A DNA stretch of 64,000 nt, from the NCBI GenBank assembly GCA_021292105.1, contig CM037867.1, positions 12,238,183 to 12,302,182 of the forward strand, read 5' to 3'. Shown piece by piece: positions 21,165-33,485 of this stretch (positions are counted from its first letter, which is position 1; every line of letters starts with the position of its first letter). The notes below the pieces were generated by a model, which searched no databases, was not told where the DNA came from, and saw only the letters and a program-made list of their open reading frames with translations. A program made the translations under genes and the position numbers. The DNA is from Anadara kagoshimensis. Taxonomy: Eukaryota > Mollusca > Bivalvia > Arcoida > Arcidae.

Positions 21165-21757
21165 TAAGTAAAGAACATTGACCCGTCCGCTTGACCGTAG
21201 GAATATTTTACACGATAATCCATCCGTTAAATGGGTAATAATTCAATTTTCCTTTGTTTCAAGCATTTTGATTGGTCATATTTTTCTGTTACGTTTGCAT
21301 GAATGGATTGGCACTCAGTGGCGTCATCTTATTATGGATGACGCACAAAGGAATTTGAATTCCTACGACCTAACAATGCTATTTTTACTTGCTATGACAA
21401 TATTGTTATTTAAATTGTTGATTTGTTGTTGAAAAAAAAATTTTATAAAAATTATAAGAGATGAAGTTAATTTTTCTTTTTGTTATGGAAGTATAAAAGA
21501 ATTGGACATTTTGCACACTGAATAATTCGCGTAGCGAATTATGTTACGTGTGCAATGTCCAATTCTTTCATTCTTCCATCACATAAAGAAAAATTAACTT
21601 CAGTCGTATAGTGTTAGGATTCAGTTATTACATAATTATTACAATTTTTCCACGATGTTGACGAAATAAACACCTGCACGTTTCATACACACAAATATAA
21701 TGGTTCATAATAAATATTTAAATTAAGGTCAGGCGAACAGGTCAATGTTGTTTACCT
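21165..21757. mobile_element. MITE ('gtaaacaacattgacc' ends) split by a nested insertion
   Basis: The left end 'aacattgacccgtccgcttg' (21173) and the inverted right end 'caggtcaatgttgtttacct' (to 21757) match the 249-bp element at 59497-59745. The last 100 bp, with 'aataaacacctgc' and 'ataaatatttaaattaaggt', also match it. The extra ~350 bp corresponds to a second element (21237-21601) inserted in the middle. Confidence 0.7.
21237..21601 (+). mobile_element. Element ending in a ~140-bp hairpin, copy 2
   Basis: It starts near 'caattttcctttgtttcaag' and 'cattttgattggtcatattt' and ends with a long inverted repeat at 21462-21601 ('gaagttaatttttctttttg' and its complement), with a tip around 'aattcgcgtagcgaatt'. 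It is homologous to the minus-strand copy at 3888-4180. No reading frame of note. Confidence 0.7.
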
Positions 21758-21825
21758 ATATATAGTGACAGGGTATAAAACATTTTATATTTTGTATATA
21801 TGTATAAAAAAACTCTTATAATAAG

Positions 21826-22025
21826 TCTGTCAGCGATATTGTGGCAGAGTGTTATAAATATGGGTGAGTTTATTATACACAAAAGGTATTAATACCGTGT
21901 TATCGTATACGTATATTCACGCCTTCATGCGTTCATTTGTCAACTCCACCTTTTTATATTAGCCTATATACATTATATAAAACTCTCTATGATTATAAAC
22001 ACTCTGCCACAATATCGCTGACGTA
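21826..22025. mobile_element. Fold-back MITE ('cagcgatattgtggcagagt' ends)
   Basis: Inverted repeats of about 33 bp, 'cagcgatattgtggcagagt' at the left and 'actctgccacaatatcgctg' at the right, flank about 130 bp of AT-rich DNA. Confidence 0.8.
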
Positions 22026-22029
22026 CTAT

Positions 22030-23040
22030 AGTAAAGAATATCTTTTTTTTCAAAATTATTTCTATTAGTAATCACCAAATGGTGTGAAGAATATATTTAT
22101 ATACCCTGAAATCATTATTTTCGTGGTGTCAATTTTTTTGTTGTTTTCCCCTGATACCCTGATCCATAGATTTGCATGTCAACATAATATTATATATTAA
22201 AAACTTTTCTTTACCTTAAATGGAAACCACACACCACGAATTAACCAACACATAAAATGGTATTCTCCTAATACATTTATAATCTTTAATTTCACAGTAT
22301 ACCGGTATGAGACAATTTACATGCGTACCATGTATTCCCTTTATAATTCATGCAGTCAAAGTCTAAATTAAATTATGAATTTGTAATGTTTTCATTGGTC
22401 TATATGAGAAACCTTGGTTTCAAATATCGGTAACGTGAAGACTTACAACTCCCACCTACTGATTTTTAAATTAGGCTGTATGTTTATTGAGCAATGAAGA
22501 ATGATGTAGACGTATTTATATTGTTGTGATGTAAATTTTATATATTTTTATTTGAAAAAATGTCAAAATGGTAGGAACTGCTAAATCTCCTTTCAAAAAT
22601 CCAACTATAAGCGTTGAATCTGATTATAGTTTGGATCATTAAGTATTTTCTCGTAATGATTATCGTACGTACTTTTAATGTAATTCGCTTAGAAAAACGA
22701 GAAATCATTAAATGTAAATCACAGATTAAGCCAAGGAATTTCCCATAGGTGGCGCTTGCGTGAAGTGCGACATGAAGTGACACCTATTGGGACAAAAGTG
22801 ATGCCGACTTTACCATTTTGATGCTACTAATCTATTTGTGTTTTAATAGTAAAAACTTACTTAAAACACAAACCAGCTGCCCATCTTATTTTTCACTCTT
22901 TTTTAATAGTTTCGCCCATCATGTTTTTGTCGCCCCTTGGTCTTTTGCCTTCCAATGCCTATCATTAACGTCTGGTATTCGTTCATTAATTGTGGGAATT
23001 GTTTTTCAAGAGGTTTTAAAAAATACCCAAGGACCAAAAT
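22030..23040. other. AT-rich intergenic DNA
   Basis: No exon or repeat unit recognised. Several 76-81 codon frames occur by chance on either strand. Confidence 0.4.
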
Positions 23041-23054
23041 ATAACTAACAAAAG

Positions 23055-23390
23055 TTAGTTGAGGAAATATTTGCATGAGGGAGTATGTCGTAGTTTTGAG
23101 GATTTTTCAGGTTTTAGCTTGCAGCAAAAAATATTGCATATAAATACCTTCCCGGTTACATTGGTAGTAACGTGGTATGATGGTGTACCCCTTTCTAGTT
23201 GAATCACTGGTTGATTCTGTGACCCATTATTTAAGACGTTATGGGTAGTCACGTGGTACGCTTGTGTACCCCTTTCTAATTGAATCACTGGTTGATTCTG
23301 TGACCCATTATTTAAGACGTTATGGGTAGTCACGTGGTACGCTTGTGTACCCCTTTCTATTATAATAGTCATTTCATCCATAGTTCTCAT
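23055..23390 (-). repeat. 81-bp tandem repeat, open on the minus strand
   Basis: Two full 81-bp units and a partial third start at 23163, 23244 and 23325. Since 81 is a multiple of three, the minus strand reads an uninterrupted 111-codon frame with repeated peptides RGTQAYHVTTHNVLNNGSQ and NQPVIQLE. This may be an exon fragment of an unknown repeat protein or a chance frame over a minisatellite. Immediately beyond it (23050-23110) lies a fragment of the dispersed repeat seen at 5101. Confidence 0.75.
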
Positions 23391-23444
23391 GTTTGATTTG
23401 CTGCTTGATTTTTGGAACCAGTACTCAACATTTGTTTATGGGCA

Positions 23445-23520
23445 AACAACATTGACCCGTCCGCTTGACCTTTCATAGGAAAATCCATATGCGCTGATCC
23501 ACCCACCCGATACATAGGTA
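23445..23520 (+). repeat. Left end of the 'gtaaacaacattgacc' MITE
   Basis: 'ggcaaacaacattgacccgt' and 'ccgcttgacctttcatagga' match the left end of the element at 59497. The inverted right end was not clearly found. Confidence 0.55.
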
Positions 23521-23924
23521 GTGTTTGAATTCAGAGTTTATACATAAACAAAGATGTAGGCGAAAAAAGAACTGTGTTTCTTTCACATAAATGTGCAGGT
23601 CCTGAAGAAATATTTGAAGTGAAACGTAAAGGACAATGTTTATTTTCATACATAAGAGACTAAATCTGAAATGTTATGCCTATATTTTGTTTACAATTTC
23701 ACCATGTAATGGTTCTTGTTTTAGATATACATGTTGTGTTTTTATTGAATTATTAAAATTGTTTCACATTACTTGTTTGTGCTTGGTTCATGGTCCTAGG
23801 TTGGCAAATATATGACATCTTGAATAATTTTGCTTTACTTATATTTAGAACGGAAATATATTAATGCTGAATATATTCAAGAATAATAAACTTAAAAAAT
23901 CCCAATGCCAAACGCAAACTAAAA

Positions 23925-24040
23925 ACTGGCAAATTAAATCAAACACGTGAGCATCCACACGGAAGTGAGACAGGGGACAGGGTGCTCAGAAAGATTGAGC
24001 ACTTCCAGTCCAGATAGCTACACCCGCCACGCAAGAAATT
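23925..24040 (-). repeat. LINE 3'-UTR remnant, minus orientation
   Basis: The complement contains LINE 3' UTR segments; on the plus strand they read 'cacacggaagtgagacaggg' and 'gacagggtgctcagaaagat'. Confidence 0.5.
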
Positions 24041-24259
24041 GAAATTCATAATGAAAGGAAAACAAAATTTTTTGTTAAATCACTTTTTTGACAAATCTGT
24101 CTCTTTCATGTTTAAACCATTCATTCCTTTTTACAGTGTTTCTACATTGATTATAATTGTAGTCTTATTCAGCAAAATTGTTCTTCGTCTTGTAATTAAC
24201 ATTTCATGAAAAAAATTGTACGTGCAGCTGTCACAGATGTATCTGGCTATACATAAGGT

Positions 24260-26500
24260 GATTACTATACCTGAGCATCCGGTCTCGCTATCCTGATGGA
24301 AGTTAACATGTTTTACTTAATTTGTCAGTTTTCAAAGTTTTCTACTTTGCTTTTGGGACTGCGATTTGAACATGAATCGGTACATCTGATTCGATTATCC
24401 TTATTGAGCAATATTATTCAAGATGGGAGATATTCGCCTAAATAGGACCACGTCATCCAACATTTTATGAATAATTTATGTACTTATGTATTTGTATATA
24501 TTGTTAAATATTAAATAGTTCTTATAATATTGCATATCTGTGATCATCAGTTATCCTTATTGAATATCTACATCCGGGTGTTTTGAGAACCCAACAACAA
24601 AAGGTAGATCAACCATTCTGAAATGCATTATGTCAATTTGTAAATGAAAGTGAATTATTTTGAAAATATGGCATTAAGTGATCAGAGCGTGTCAAATTCT
24701 GTTAAAAAATTACTTTAATTCCCAATGGGTAAATACGACATTGTTCGTATTCAAATTCAATATTTTAGAAAAGACCAGTACTAAATTGCTGGAAATTCAA
24801 TTCCTGCGCAAGCTGATTTTGGTGAGAATCGCCATTTACATCTGCGTACTTTTATTTTTCGCCTCGGGGCAAATGCAGGAGAGTTACATAAAAAAAATTG
24901 TGAAACATTCGCGGGATTTTTATTTTCACGTCATCTTACTCTCACGAATTTACGCGATATATATTTTTTTCTGATTTAGTGCAATTAAAAGGATTTTTTC
25001 AGAGAAAAAAATGCATTTTTGAAAGGGATCTACTAAACTTTCTTGTAGGATCTATATATATCTACATACCTACTCGAAACAACTCATGAGAATTGTCTTG
25101 AAATAATGTTCTATTTTTGGTATCTGAATTCAGTAAGCTCTCTGGTAGTAAAATAACATAACAGAAGATCTACGTCTGCTGCTTTTTGTGAAACGGATAT
25201 AATAAAGTTACGTTGTTTCTTAGAAGTTACGTTTTTATTTGCTCTCTCCTTCTCTCTCTCGTGACTCGTGGCACTTACACATATTTTAACAAGATAATAT
25301 TGGAAAGTTAAAGGTTTTGAGTCCCTTTTATATCACACGTGGCGGGTTTGGCTAGTTAGACATGAGGTGCTTACCCTTTCGCTTATCCCGGCCTCATCCG
25401 CGGTACATGTAGTTCATATGTTTAAATTAAATTTGATGGTTTTCAAAGTTTTTTACTTTGCTTTTGAGATTGTGATTAGGACATGGACCGGTATGTTTGA
25501 GTACATTCCATAGTAATGAAAATGTATGACAAACGTGATGACTACAATTTTTCTTTTGTCAACTTTCCTCTTACCTGCTTCTCATTCCCATGCTTATTGT
25601 ATATTTGTTTCACAATTTATACGCTATGGTAGAGCTTGCCCCCGCTATGGCAACTTTATACATCGAAACAGGCTGCTTACAAATAAACTGTTGACCCAGG
25701 GATATTGCAAGCCTAGGTTAATCAAGACCCTTAAAAATGTTTATGGCCATTATCACAGTATTGTTAATAAGTATGGCGTATCTGTGTCCAGGATCACCCT
25801 TGATATTTTTGCATCCAAGAGTTCCATGTTCCTTTTCACATTCAATTTTAATACAAGTGACGTGTAGGTAACTTAACAGGAGTTTACCCATCCGGTGCAG
25901 CCCGGCCTCACTCTCCTGGTTTAAGTTCACATGTTAAATCTAATGTGTCGGTTTCAAAGCTTTTACTTTGCTTCTGAATTGTGATTTGGGCATGGAGTAG
26001 TATGTTTGTTTTTGAATTACAATGCTTAGTTGGATAACCTAAACATCATCAATTATTTTTTCACCAGTGCCATTATCAACACAAACTAAATCGTAATGTT
26101 TGTGATTGATTTGAGCTCTGTTAGCTTAGCAAGATGGTTTGTTTCAATACAGTGTTTCACTGTATTTGGGAACTCTGTTGATAAATATCTTCCAATAGAT
26201 CTTAGTCATTTCTTACAAATATTATACAAAATCTACGCTGCTCTACATTATTATCACAATATTGTTAATAAGTATGTTGTCTCTGTATTTAAAATTGCCT
26301 GTGGTATATTTGGAATCTCATAGTTTCATATTCCTTTCATTCTCATGAATTTTTGTTTCACATGATGAGGATGTAGCTGTCTAAACTGAAACAATTTATT
26401 TATCGGGACTACCGGGGATCACTTCCCTCATGGATGTTCGCATGTCAGTTTTCAAAGTTTTACTTTGCTTTCTAATTGTGGTTTGTACATGACCGGTATG
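24260..26500 (+). repeat. Cluster of four LINE 3' ends, same orientation
   Basis: Copies lie at about 24260-24390, 25310-25510, 25584-26010 and 26185-26500. The third retains a decayed reverse-transcriptase C-terminal segment: FVSQFIRYGRACPRYGNF, then LLTNKLLTQGYCKPRLIK and NKYGVSVSRITLDIF. From recall this resembles the C-terminus of LINE polymerases common in bivalves and other metazoans. Each copy ends in the same 3' UTR ('ggcctcactctcctggttta', 'actttgcttctgaattgtga'). Confidence 0.7.
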
Positions 26501-26999
26501 TTTCTGTCTGTTTAATTAAAATAGAAAACAGAAAAATTTCAACATCACCAAGTACACGACAGAATACAAGTCAAAAGCAGCAAAAGACCAAAAAGACATT
26601 TAGATAGAAACCACTGATTATAAAATTCCTGATTTTGGTCGGCAAAAAGCAATTGCCTTTGAAGTGCTAAGGGAATTTGGCAGACATTAGTTGCCAGCAA
26701 TATACATTTAGCTACACTTTTCATGTTTGAAATCAATACATTATAATGTGGCAAAATCGGGTTCTAACTGCTGTCATCCAACAGTTTATTTCTCCAACTT
26801 GGGGCTAACAGTCAAGATGTGTGCAAATTAAAAATACATTTCTAAGGTCTAGCACTTATATTTTTTAACAAGAAGATATTAAAATATTTCTACTATTTCA
26901 ACCATTGTGGAGCTCCAAGGGGACTTAACCCCTTCAATGACAGATTGGGAGTGATCACAAAGAGCCTATCATCGCCCTGCCTATGGCTCATAAGCTCAA

Positions 27000-28420
27000 G
27001 TGAGCTAAAAGACTAATACATATTTTGTTTCATGAACACTACTAGTTCACCTTTTATTTTCTAACAGAGTCGGTCTTTACATTAACAATGGCAGTATGGC
27101 CAGATTTCAAACAATTACTAGAAAAAGAAAATAACCAGAATAAGAAACACTGATCTCTTAATCTCTAACGTCTGAGGTAATTTTTGTCTAATCTACTACG
27201 ATTGAATATAGTATAACAATACATACTGTAGGAGAACAACGCTATACATCAACATCTGTATCTAATGGAAACGTTACCATGGAAACAAATATATACCATG
27301 CGTTATGCTGATGTTGAAAATGTAACAAAAACATATACACTGCCATCTATAAATTATAATACATGTTTAAAACTGCTATCTTTCATAGAATGAAAGTTTT
27401 CACAAAATTAAATTGTCGAATACATCATTCTGTTAAAGCCGTGTGTTTTTCAGCTAAAAATAGTGTTTTATCTTGAAAATAATAATCCTGAAAGCTTCTA
27501 AAACTACCAAAATATTGTTTTTACTGTTGCATACATTAGACCATTAAGTTAAGAAATCACTTTGAATGCTGCAAAAATTTCAATATTTTAAATTTATAAA
27601 TGAAATTTGACATGGTCGTGATAATATACACCTACGACAAATATAAATGTGTAGTTATTTTTGGATGGCAGTGCACATTTTTTATATTTCAACCATATGG
27701 AAAAATGCATGATGAAATTATCAACATCATACATGTATATTTTCTATGCATTGTCATGTTAGTGCTAAACATGTTTCTCCACATACTCCCAATATTAATA
27801 TATCATATTTTAAACCATAGCGATTTTATACAAATTTTTACAATAAATTGAGATACAAATTGGCAACAAATGAGAATTTTGACTGAAGAGCAAAATTATC
27901 AAAAAATTAGTTTTCAATCTAGAAGGGTTTTTTTTTATTCCCGTCCTTTATTTAGGGGGCATGACAAGTAAACCTGAAGACACTATGCTTATGAATGAAA
28001 AAAACCCACAAAACAAAACACAAAATAAATAGCCATTGGAAATAAATAAATGAAGAGATCTACAAGACAATATATTGCATTAAAGCTGGCTTTTGTCATT
28101 TTGATTTTTCAGATCTATAATTTGGCAGTAATGTTTAATGTATATATTATGCTTAATTAACATTTAAATCTCTTACAATTATTACAAACATACTAAGGAC
28201 ATCAAGATAAACCAACAAGTTGTGAAATCATTTTAGCAGATGCAGACTCATTTAAATTAACATGAGACTGTGTGACGACTCAAACATTTTACTTAACATT
28301 TGACAACATGTTGATTAAATTTAAACAAAAAAATTAATTAACATTTGAAATTAATTTTAATTAACATTGGACGACATATACCTCAATTTAATTAATATTG
28401 AGTAGAGTGGATTAATGGAG
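27000..28420. other. AT-rich intergenic DNA
   Basis: No exon, array or inverted repeat identified. An 83-codon frame at 27600-27851 is hydrophobic and unsupported. Confidence 0.4.
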
Positions 28421-28424
28421 GTAT

Positions 28425-28605
28425 AAACATCAGTAAAGATTCTTTCACTTATTTTGATACTGTCAGTTGGATGATGAGGAAACTGGAGTACCCAGATAAA
28501 ACTACCAACCTTCAGCAATTAAACTTTCACACACTAGGATCTGTCCAAAATTAGTGAGATGCAATGTGTTTGCTAAAGACCACTTGGCCATTGAGACCCC
28601 TTACT
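28425..28605 (-). repeat. SINE family B copy
   Basis: It reads in reverse: the tail complement 'gattctttcacttattttga' comes first, then 'actttcacacactaggatct' and the head complement 'agaccacttggccattgaga'. Confidence 0.65.
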
Positions 28606-28864
28606 TGGGTAAAAGTGAAATAAAAAATATGCAAATAGAAATGAATCACAACCTTAAATAAACATGAGAAGATTTACAAAATGTATACAAATGTTGAAAA
28701 AAACAGAATTCATAAAAAATCAGATCTTGGCACAAGTTTTAAGTAGAGAGATGTTTTTTTAAGAAAAAGTAGACAATCCATTGACAGTCAAAGATCGAAA
28801 TGTTTGAAACAATTGTGTAAAAGTAACGGGAAAACTTTTAAAACAAGCTACTGGCATCTACTGA

Positions 28865-29045
28865 AAACCCTGGCTATAGTAACCACCTCTATATAAAGAC
28901 CACATGTCCATTCATATGACTGATTTAAGGTCACAATGCTCAATATATTGATAAAAAATCCTTAATATAAACCAATTATCTATAAAGTCCATCTGTCTAT
29001 TTCTAAGATCCCATTGGTTGTCTTGATAAACAGATTTTACTGCAC
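28865..29045. repeat. Diverged 'ggccac' MITE relative
   Basis: It contains 'accacctctatataaagacc', 'ctataaagtccatctgtcta' and an ending 'ttgataaacagattttactg'. This resembles the palindromic MITE at 57808 but is strongly diverged. A similar one is at 53286-53478. Confidence 0.4.
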
Positions 29046-29849
29046 TTTCAAAATTTAATAAAGGCTAAATTTAAATATAAAAAGTATATAAAAAAGCAAA
29101 GGCAAACAAAAGTGTAATGCATAAATAGTTCTTTAGAAGTGAAACATTCTAACCCATATTTTGAGCCCTGCACTAAAAAAAGCAATTAACAAAAATAAAT
29201 AAATAAAAAAACTCAATTAAAAGATCATTTTGCAAATCAAAAGTTGCAATGAATCAAAATAAATAAATTGCAGTAACTAAGCTGTGCATTAGTGGTGAAG
29301 CGATAGGCTGGAAAGATTAGAAAATTGCTGAACAGAATAAAATTGGAAGGGGTGCAACTCTGGACGCAGAATTTACACATGTATGCTACATTGTAACTAA
29401 ATAAAGCTAAAATGTTCAGCACCTTGAGAATAAAAGGGGAGATAACTCTACTAAGTCCTACATCTAGATACAATGTACCGGTAGATCAAAAAACCTTTGC
29501 ACCAATTTTGAAGCACTACAAGCTTACAACATATACATGTATATAAAAAGGAAAAACCTCTAATAAATTGTGATACATGAATAAATGTCAAAATACCATA
29601 AATAATTATAAGTAGGAAGCAAAACAAGATTTTTACGGGTTTTTTTTAAAATGATACCCTATTATACCAATGTGTTGCAACATTCTACACATGGACTTTT
29701 GCAACACCCTGCATCTCTTTATTATAGTAAAAGTTCAACAAATTTTACATTTAATATAACAATGATTATGTAATACAAAGTACGGTATAAAGCTATAAAA
29801 CTGTCACATTACAGTGGAACCTGGATATAAAGAAGTGTAACAAACTATA

Positions 29850-29985
29850 GTCATTTACACTTCTGAGCACTCAGCCTCAAATCGCTTGTGGAAGTTCACA
29901 TATTTAAATCCATTTTTCAATTTTCAAACCTTTACTTTGAATTTGGGGATTGTGATTTGAACATGGATTGGTATGTTTGTGTTTG
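29850..29985 (+). repeat. LINE 3'-UTR remnant
   Basis: 'gagcactcagcctcaaatcg', 'tttactttgaatttggggat' and 'catggattggtatgtttgtg' match the LINE 3' UTR seen at 24-26 kb. Confidence 0.6.
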
Positions 29986-30184
29986 ATAAGTATTTTGAGG
30001 TTACAGCCCATAAGACAATTAATATCAAGCCAGACATCTGTTCTTGAATTTTGTATGTGTTAAATAGCAGGTTTGCTCAAAGATATGCCATACAGCCTGG
30101 CTGAGGCTCTAATCCAAGACCCATGAATCACTAGTCCACAACCTTAACCACTAAGCCAAATGTCTCCTTTTTTACAATTCCGTA

Positions 30185-30310
30185 TCAGTAGTGCTAGGAC
30201 CAAAATTGTGAAACAATTTTTTTATTTTACAAAATTTAAGAAAATGCTTAGCATGAGGGAGTATACATTAGTTTTTGAGGAATTTCAAACTTTAACTAAC
30301 AGCCCATGGT
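30185..30310 (-). repeat. Dispersed repeat ('ccgaaacgg' unit), partial
   Basis: The minus-strand relative of 5101-5310, with plus-strand 'atcagtagtgctaggaccaa' and 'gcatgagggagtatacatta'. Confidence 0.5.
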
Positions 30311-30339
30311 AACATGTGCAAATAAAACAACCAAAGCAG

Positions 30340-31245
30340 CATTGGTAAGGAACAGGAGAGATAAAAGAGGAAAAGTTATCTCAAAAAGAAATTGAGAAGA
30401 CTACACCAAATTGAAAATATTTTTGTAGATAACTTTCTTATCGAGAGAGATTGTTAATTTTGCGAGAACTTTCTGTTGTGAATTTATATATCAAGTGAAT
30501 ATTCCCAGAATTAAAAAGCCAATTTAAAACATGCCATGTAATCATGTATGACAATTGAAGTTTTATATAACATGACAAAATGTCTTAGGAAAGGGAGATA
30601 TTGCCTATTGATCACAAATTTTATTATTTACATTGATTGTGGATGTGAATTTACATATTCCTGAGATGAGGCTTAGGGTTGGCATGCAAAATGCGATACT
30701 CGTAAATTTAAGGTAATCTATATTATGTTGGCTCCTTCTTCAGGGAACAATATGAACCTGGTCAAATAAATGCCATCAAAAATCTTCTTTATATTCAGGT
30801 CCTACTGTATCTCTAATGTAAATTACAAAACACACTTAATTATGTAAAATGTTATTAAATTATTAATATTAATACTGAAAAATAATCCTTGCACACCAAA
30901 TAATCAACAATTCATAACTACATATATATGGTAAAGAGAATAACTGAAAACTACAAGTACAGTATAAGTAGAAATGCTTGCTGGTATAAACATTTACAGT
31001 GTAGGCATGAAGTGGATGTTTACTGAAATGCTATTTCGCAGAACCATCGTCAAACAGAAATGCATTTGTAAAATCAAGATCATGCTCTTCTATATGGGCC
31101 TACTTTTTTGGAATTCAAGTATGACAGTAGTGTTCAGGTTAAAGGAACATTTTGTTGACATTGATACGCTATCGTTACAAATGACCAAGCCATGACAATA
31201 CTATGAAAAGTCTTTGACTTTCCTATGCAATAATAAATTTCAATG
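30340..31245. other. Intergenic DNA without a recognised feature
   Basis: AT-rich; no supported exon or element. Confidence 0.4.
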
Positions 31246-31249
31246 TGAT

Positions 31250-31590
31250 GTGGAATGATGGGAGTTTTACACTCCAGTCAAGAATCTTTACCGACAATCT
31301 TTCTCACACTAAGATCTTCTTATATCAGATCCAAGCTGAGGTGATAAATAAGTGGAGCTGGTTAAGAGTTTTTTGCCCCAGTCAAGATTCTTTTCATTTT
31401 AATCAAGGAAGTCAGTTTTAGAATGGTAAGGAAACCAGAGTTCCCATAAAACTACTGCCCTTCAGCAAGTGAACTGATAAACTTTCTCACACTAGGGTCC
31501 GTCTCAAGTGGAATTCTTACCTAGGCATTGAGAGGCTCTGTGATCCATAAGCCTAGACTTGAGACCACTCAGTCACCCTGGCCCTAAATT
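31250..31590 (-). repeat. Two overlapping SINE family B copies
   Basis: Reverse-strand tails occur at 31260-31300 ('ccagtcaagaatctttaccg') and 31378-31410 ('ccccagtcaagattctttt'). The B-type middle 'aactttctcacactagggtc' and the head complement 'ttgagaccactcagtcaccc' follow. Confidence 0.6.
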
Positions 31591-32257
31591 TCAGTGGATT
31601 TATCATTGATGTTGGTCTGGGACATAAAAACCACTATTGGTTTGGGACGGTAACAACCAGGGACATTAATACACAGCAAACAGTTCAAACCTAAACAGTA
31701 TTCTACTAAACCCTATAACATACATATTAGTGCAGATACTACACTTTTTATAGTTTATTCTTATTGCACATTGTATGTACATGTACATTAAATCACTTTA
31801 ATTTTCTGACACCATTTTTTCATTCAATTTTTATACATTTTGATTTTGTGTCCAAATATGAAAGTGATTCAATTTAACCATTTTTTTAAACAACAAAAAA
31901 CAATGTGGTTTGCCGCTGTACCACATGATTAATACCTCTTAACGTTTGTGTGGAACATTTTGGAAAACGATGACGTCACAAATTCCCGGAATAACATCAT
32001 TTTAACGGGAAAAATGTCATCTCATGTCATTCCATATCCAATGGTTCCATATCCAATGGAAATAAGCCTTAGTGGGTATCATGTGGTACAGCAGCGAACC
32101 CCATTTAAACAACAATACAGCCGTAGCAAGTAAAATAGTTAGCATTGCTATGGTGAAGGAATTCAAATGTCTCTGTGCGTATTCCGTAATAACATGACAT
32201 CATTGAGACCCAATCCTTTCATGCATAAATAACAGAAATATATGCTATGTTTCCATT

Positions 32258-32405
32258 CCTGGTAGCCAAAATCGCCATTGGCTACTAATTTCTGAGAAAT
32301 TCTTTCAAAAAGTAACATATTTTAGCAAATTGGTGGAAAAATACTTTAAAAAGGACTATTTTTTCACAAATTTGGGAAATTTGGCTACTAATAATTTTAA
32401 ATTTG
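32258..32405 (+). repeat. Dispersed 'tggctac' repeat
   Basis: 'attggctactaatttctgag' and 'aaattctttcaaaaagtaac' at the start and 'gggaaatttggctactaata' at the end match 7003-7137. It is followed by 'gatatgaccaatcaaaatgc', the outer end of the hairpin-type element, on the minus strand. Confidence 0.55.
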
Positions 32406-32586
32406 TGGAAACCTAGATATGACCAATCAAAATGCTTGAAACAAAGGAGAATTGACTTATTACAAAATATCGTCTTTCACATGGATGGCAGTATGTGTAT
32501 CAAGGAATCATAATGGGCAGTGTAAATGAGAAAATTAATGAAGTGTCATTGAGAATCCCTCTCAGTTAGTATCACAAGATCTGTCT

Positions 32587-33335
32587 AGAAAAGTGTTTAA
32601 CAAACATTGAAAATAACAGAAAATACTTGGCTGATTTCATCAATACATAAATTTTCAAACCTCTACAATGAAGATGAAAATTCTTCAAATTGTCATAAAT
32701 CAGAAACTTTTTGTATAAATTTAAATTGAATTTCTGTGTAAATTTGCAAGGATAATAATAAACGATATATAGATCTGTCAAAAATTCAGCATGACCGGTC
32801 AAAAATTCTCGTTCATTAAGCCTCCTACTTGGAGTCTAAAATACTTGGCTAATATCATTAATACAAAAATTAGAAAACCTAATAAAGGGTGGAAACTATT
32901 CAAATAAGAAATTTTTCATGTAAATTCAAGTTGAAATTTTCTGTGTAAAAATTCAAGTTGAAAATTTGTGTGTAAATTCAAGTTGAAAATTTTTGTGCAA
33001 ATTTTCAAGAATAATTATAATACATGATGTAAAGAGCTGTTGAACATTCAGCATAACTGGTCAAAAATTCTCGTTCATTAAGCCTCCTACTTGGGAGTCT
33101 AAAATACTTGGCTAATATCATTAATACAAAAATTAAAATATGTGATAAAGGGTGAAAACTATTCAAATCAGATTTTTTTTTTGTGTAAATTGAAGTGAAA
33201 TTTTTTTGTAAAAAAATTCACATGGACAACAGTACATAATAAATAGACCTGTCAGTCATTAAGTGTTGCTGGTCTGAAATTCTAGTCCATCCTGCTTGAA
33301 GTCTAAAATGCTTGGCTGGTTTTTTTGATACAAAA

Positions 33336-33340
<5 letters not shown>
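32587..33340. repeat. Tandem repeat, ~205-260-bp units, four copies
   Basis: Unit starts marked by 'ctaaaat(a/g)cttggct' lie at about 32620 (diverged), 32836, 33098 and 33302. Shared blocks include 'ttctcgttcattaagcctcc' and 'attaatacaaaaatta'. The second unit contains an internal triplication of 'aattcaagttgaaaa'. The array ends in an A29 run (33342-33370), 115 bp downstream of the SH3BP5 stop codon, so it may lie within its 3' UTR. Confidence 0.85.
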
Positions 33341-33373
<33 letters not shown>

Positions 33374-33485
33374 GAAATCTGGATACTAATAAATGGTTAC
33401 TAGAAATGGAAATGTTCATTATCATGAAATTAATCCACACAAAATTTTCTGATTTACATAAAGTTGATGACTAAAAATCAAATTT

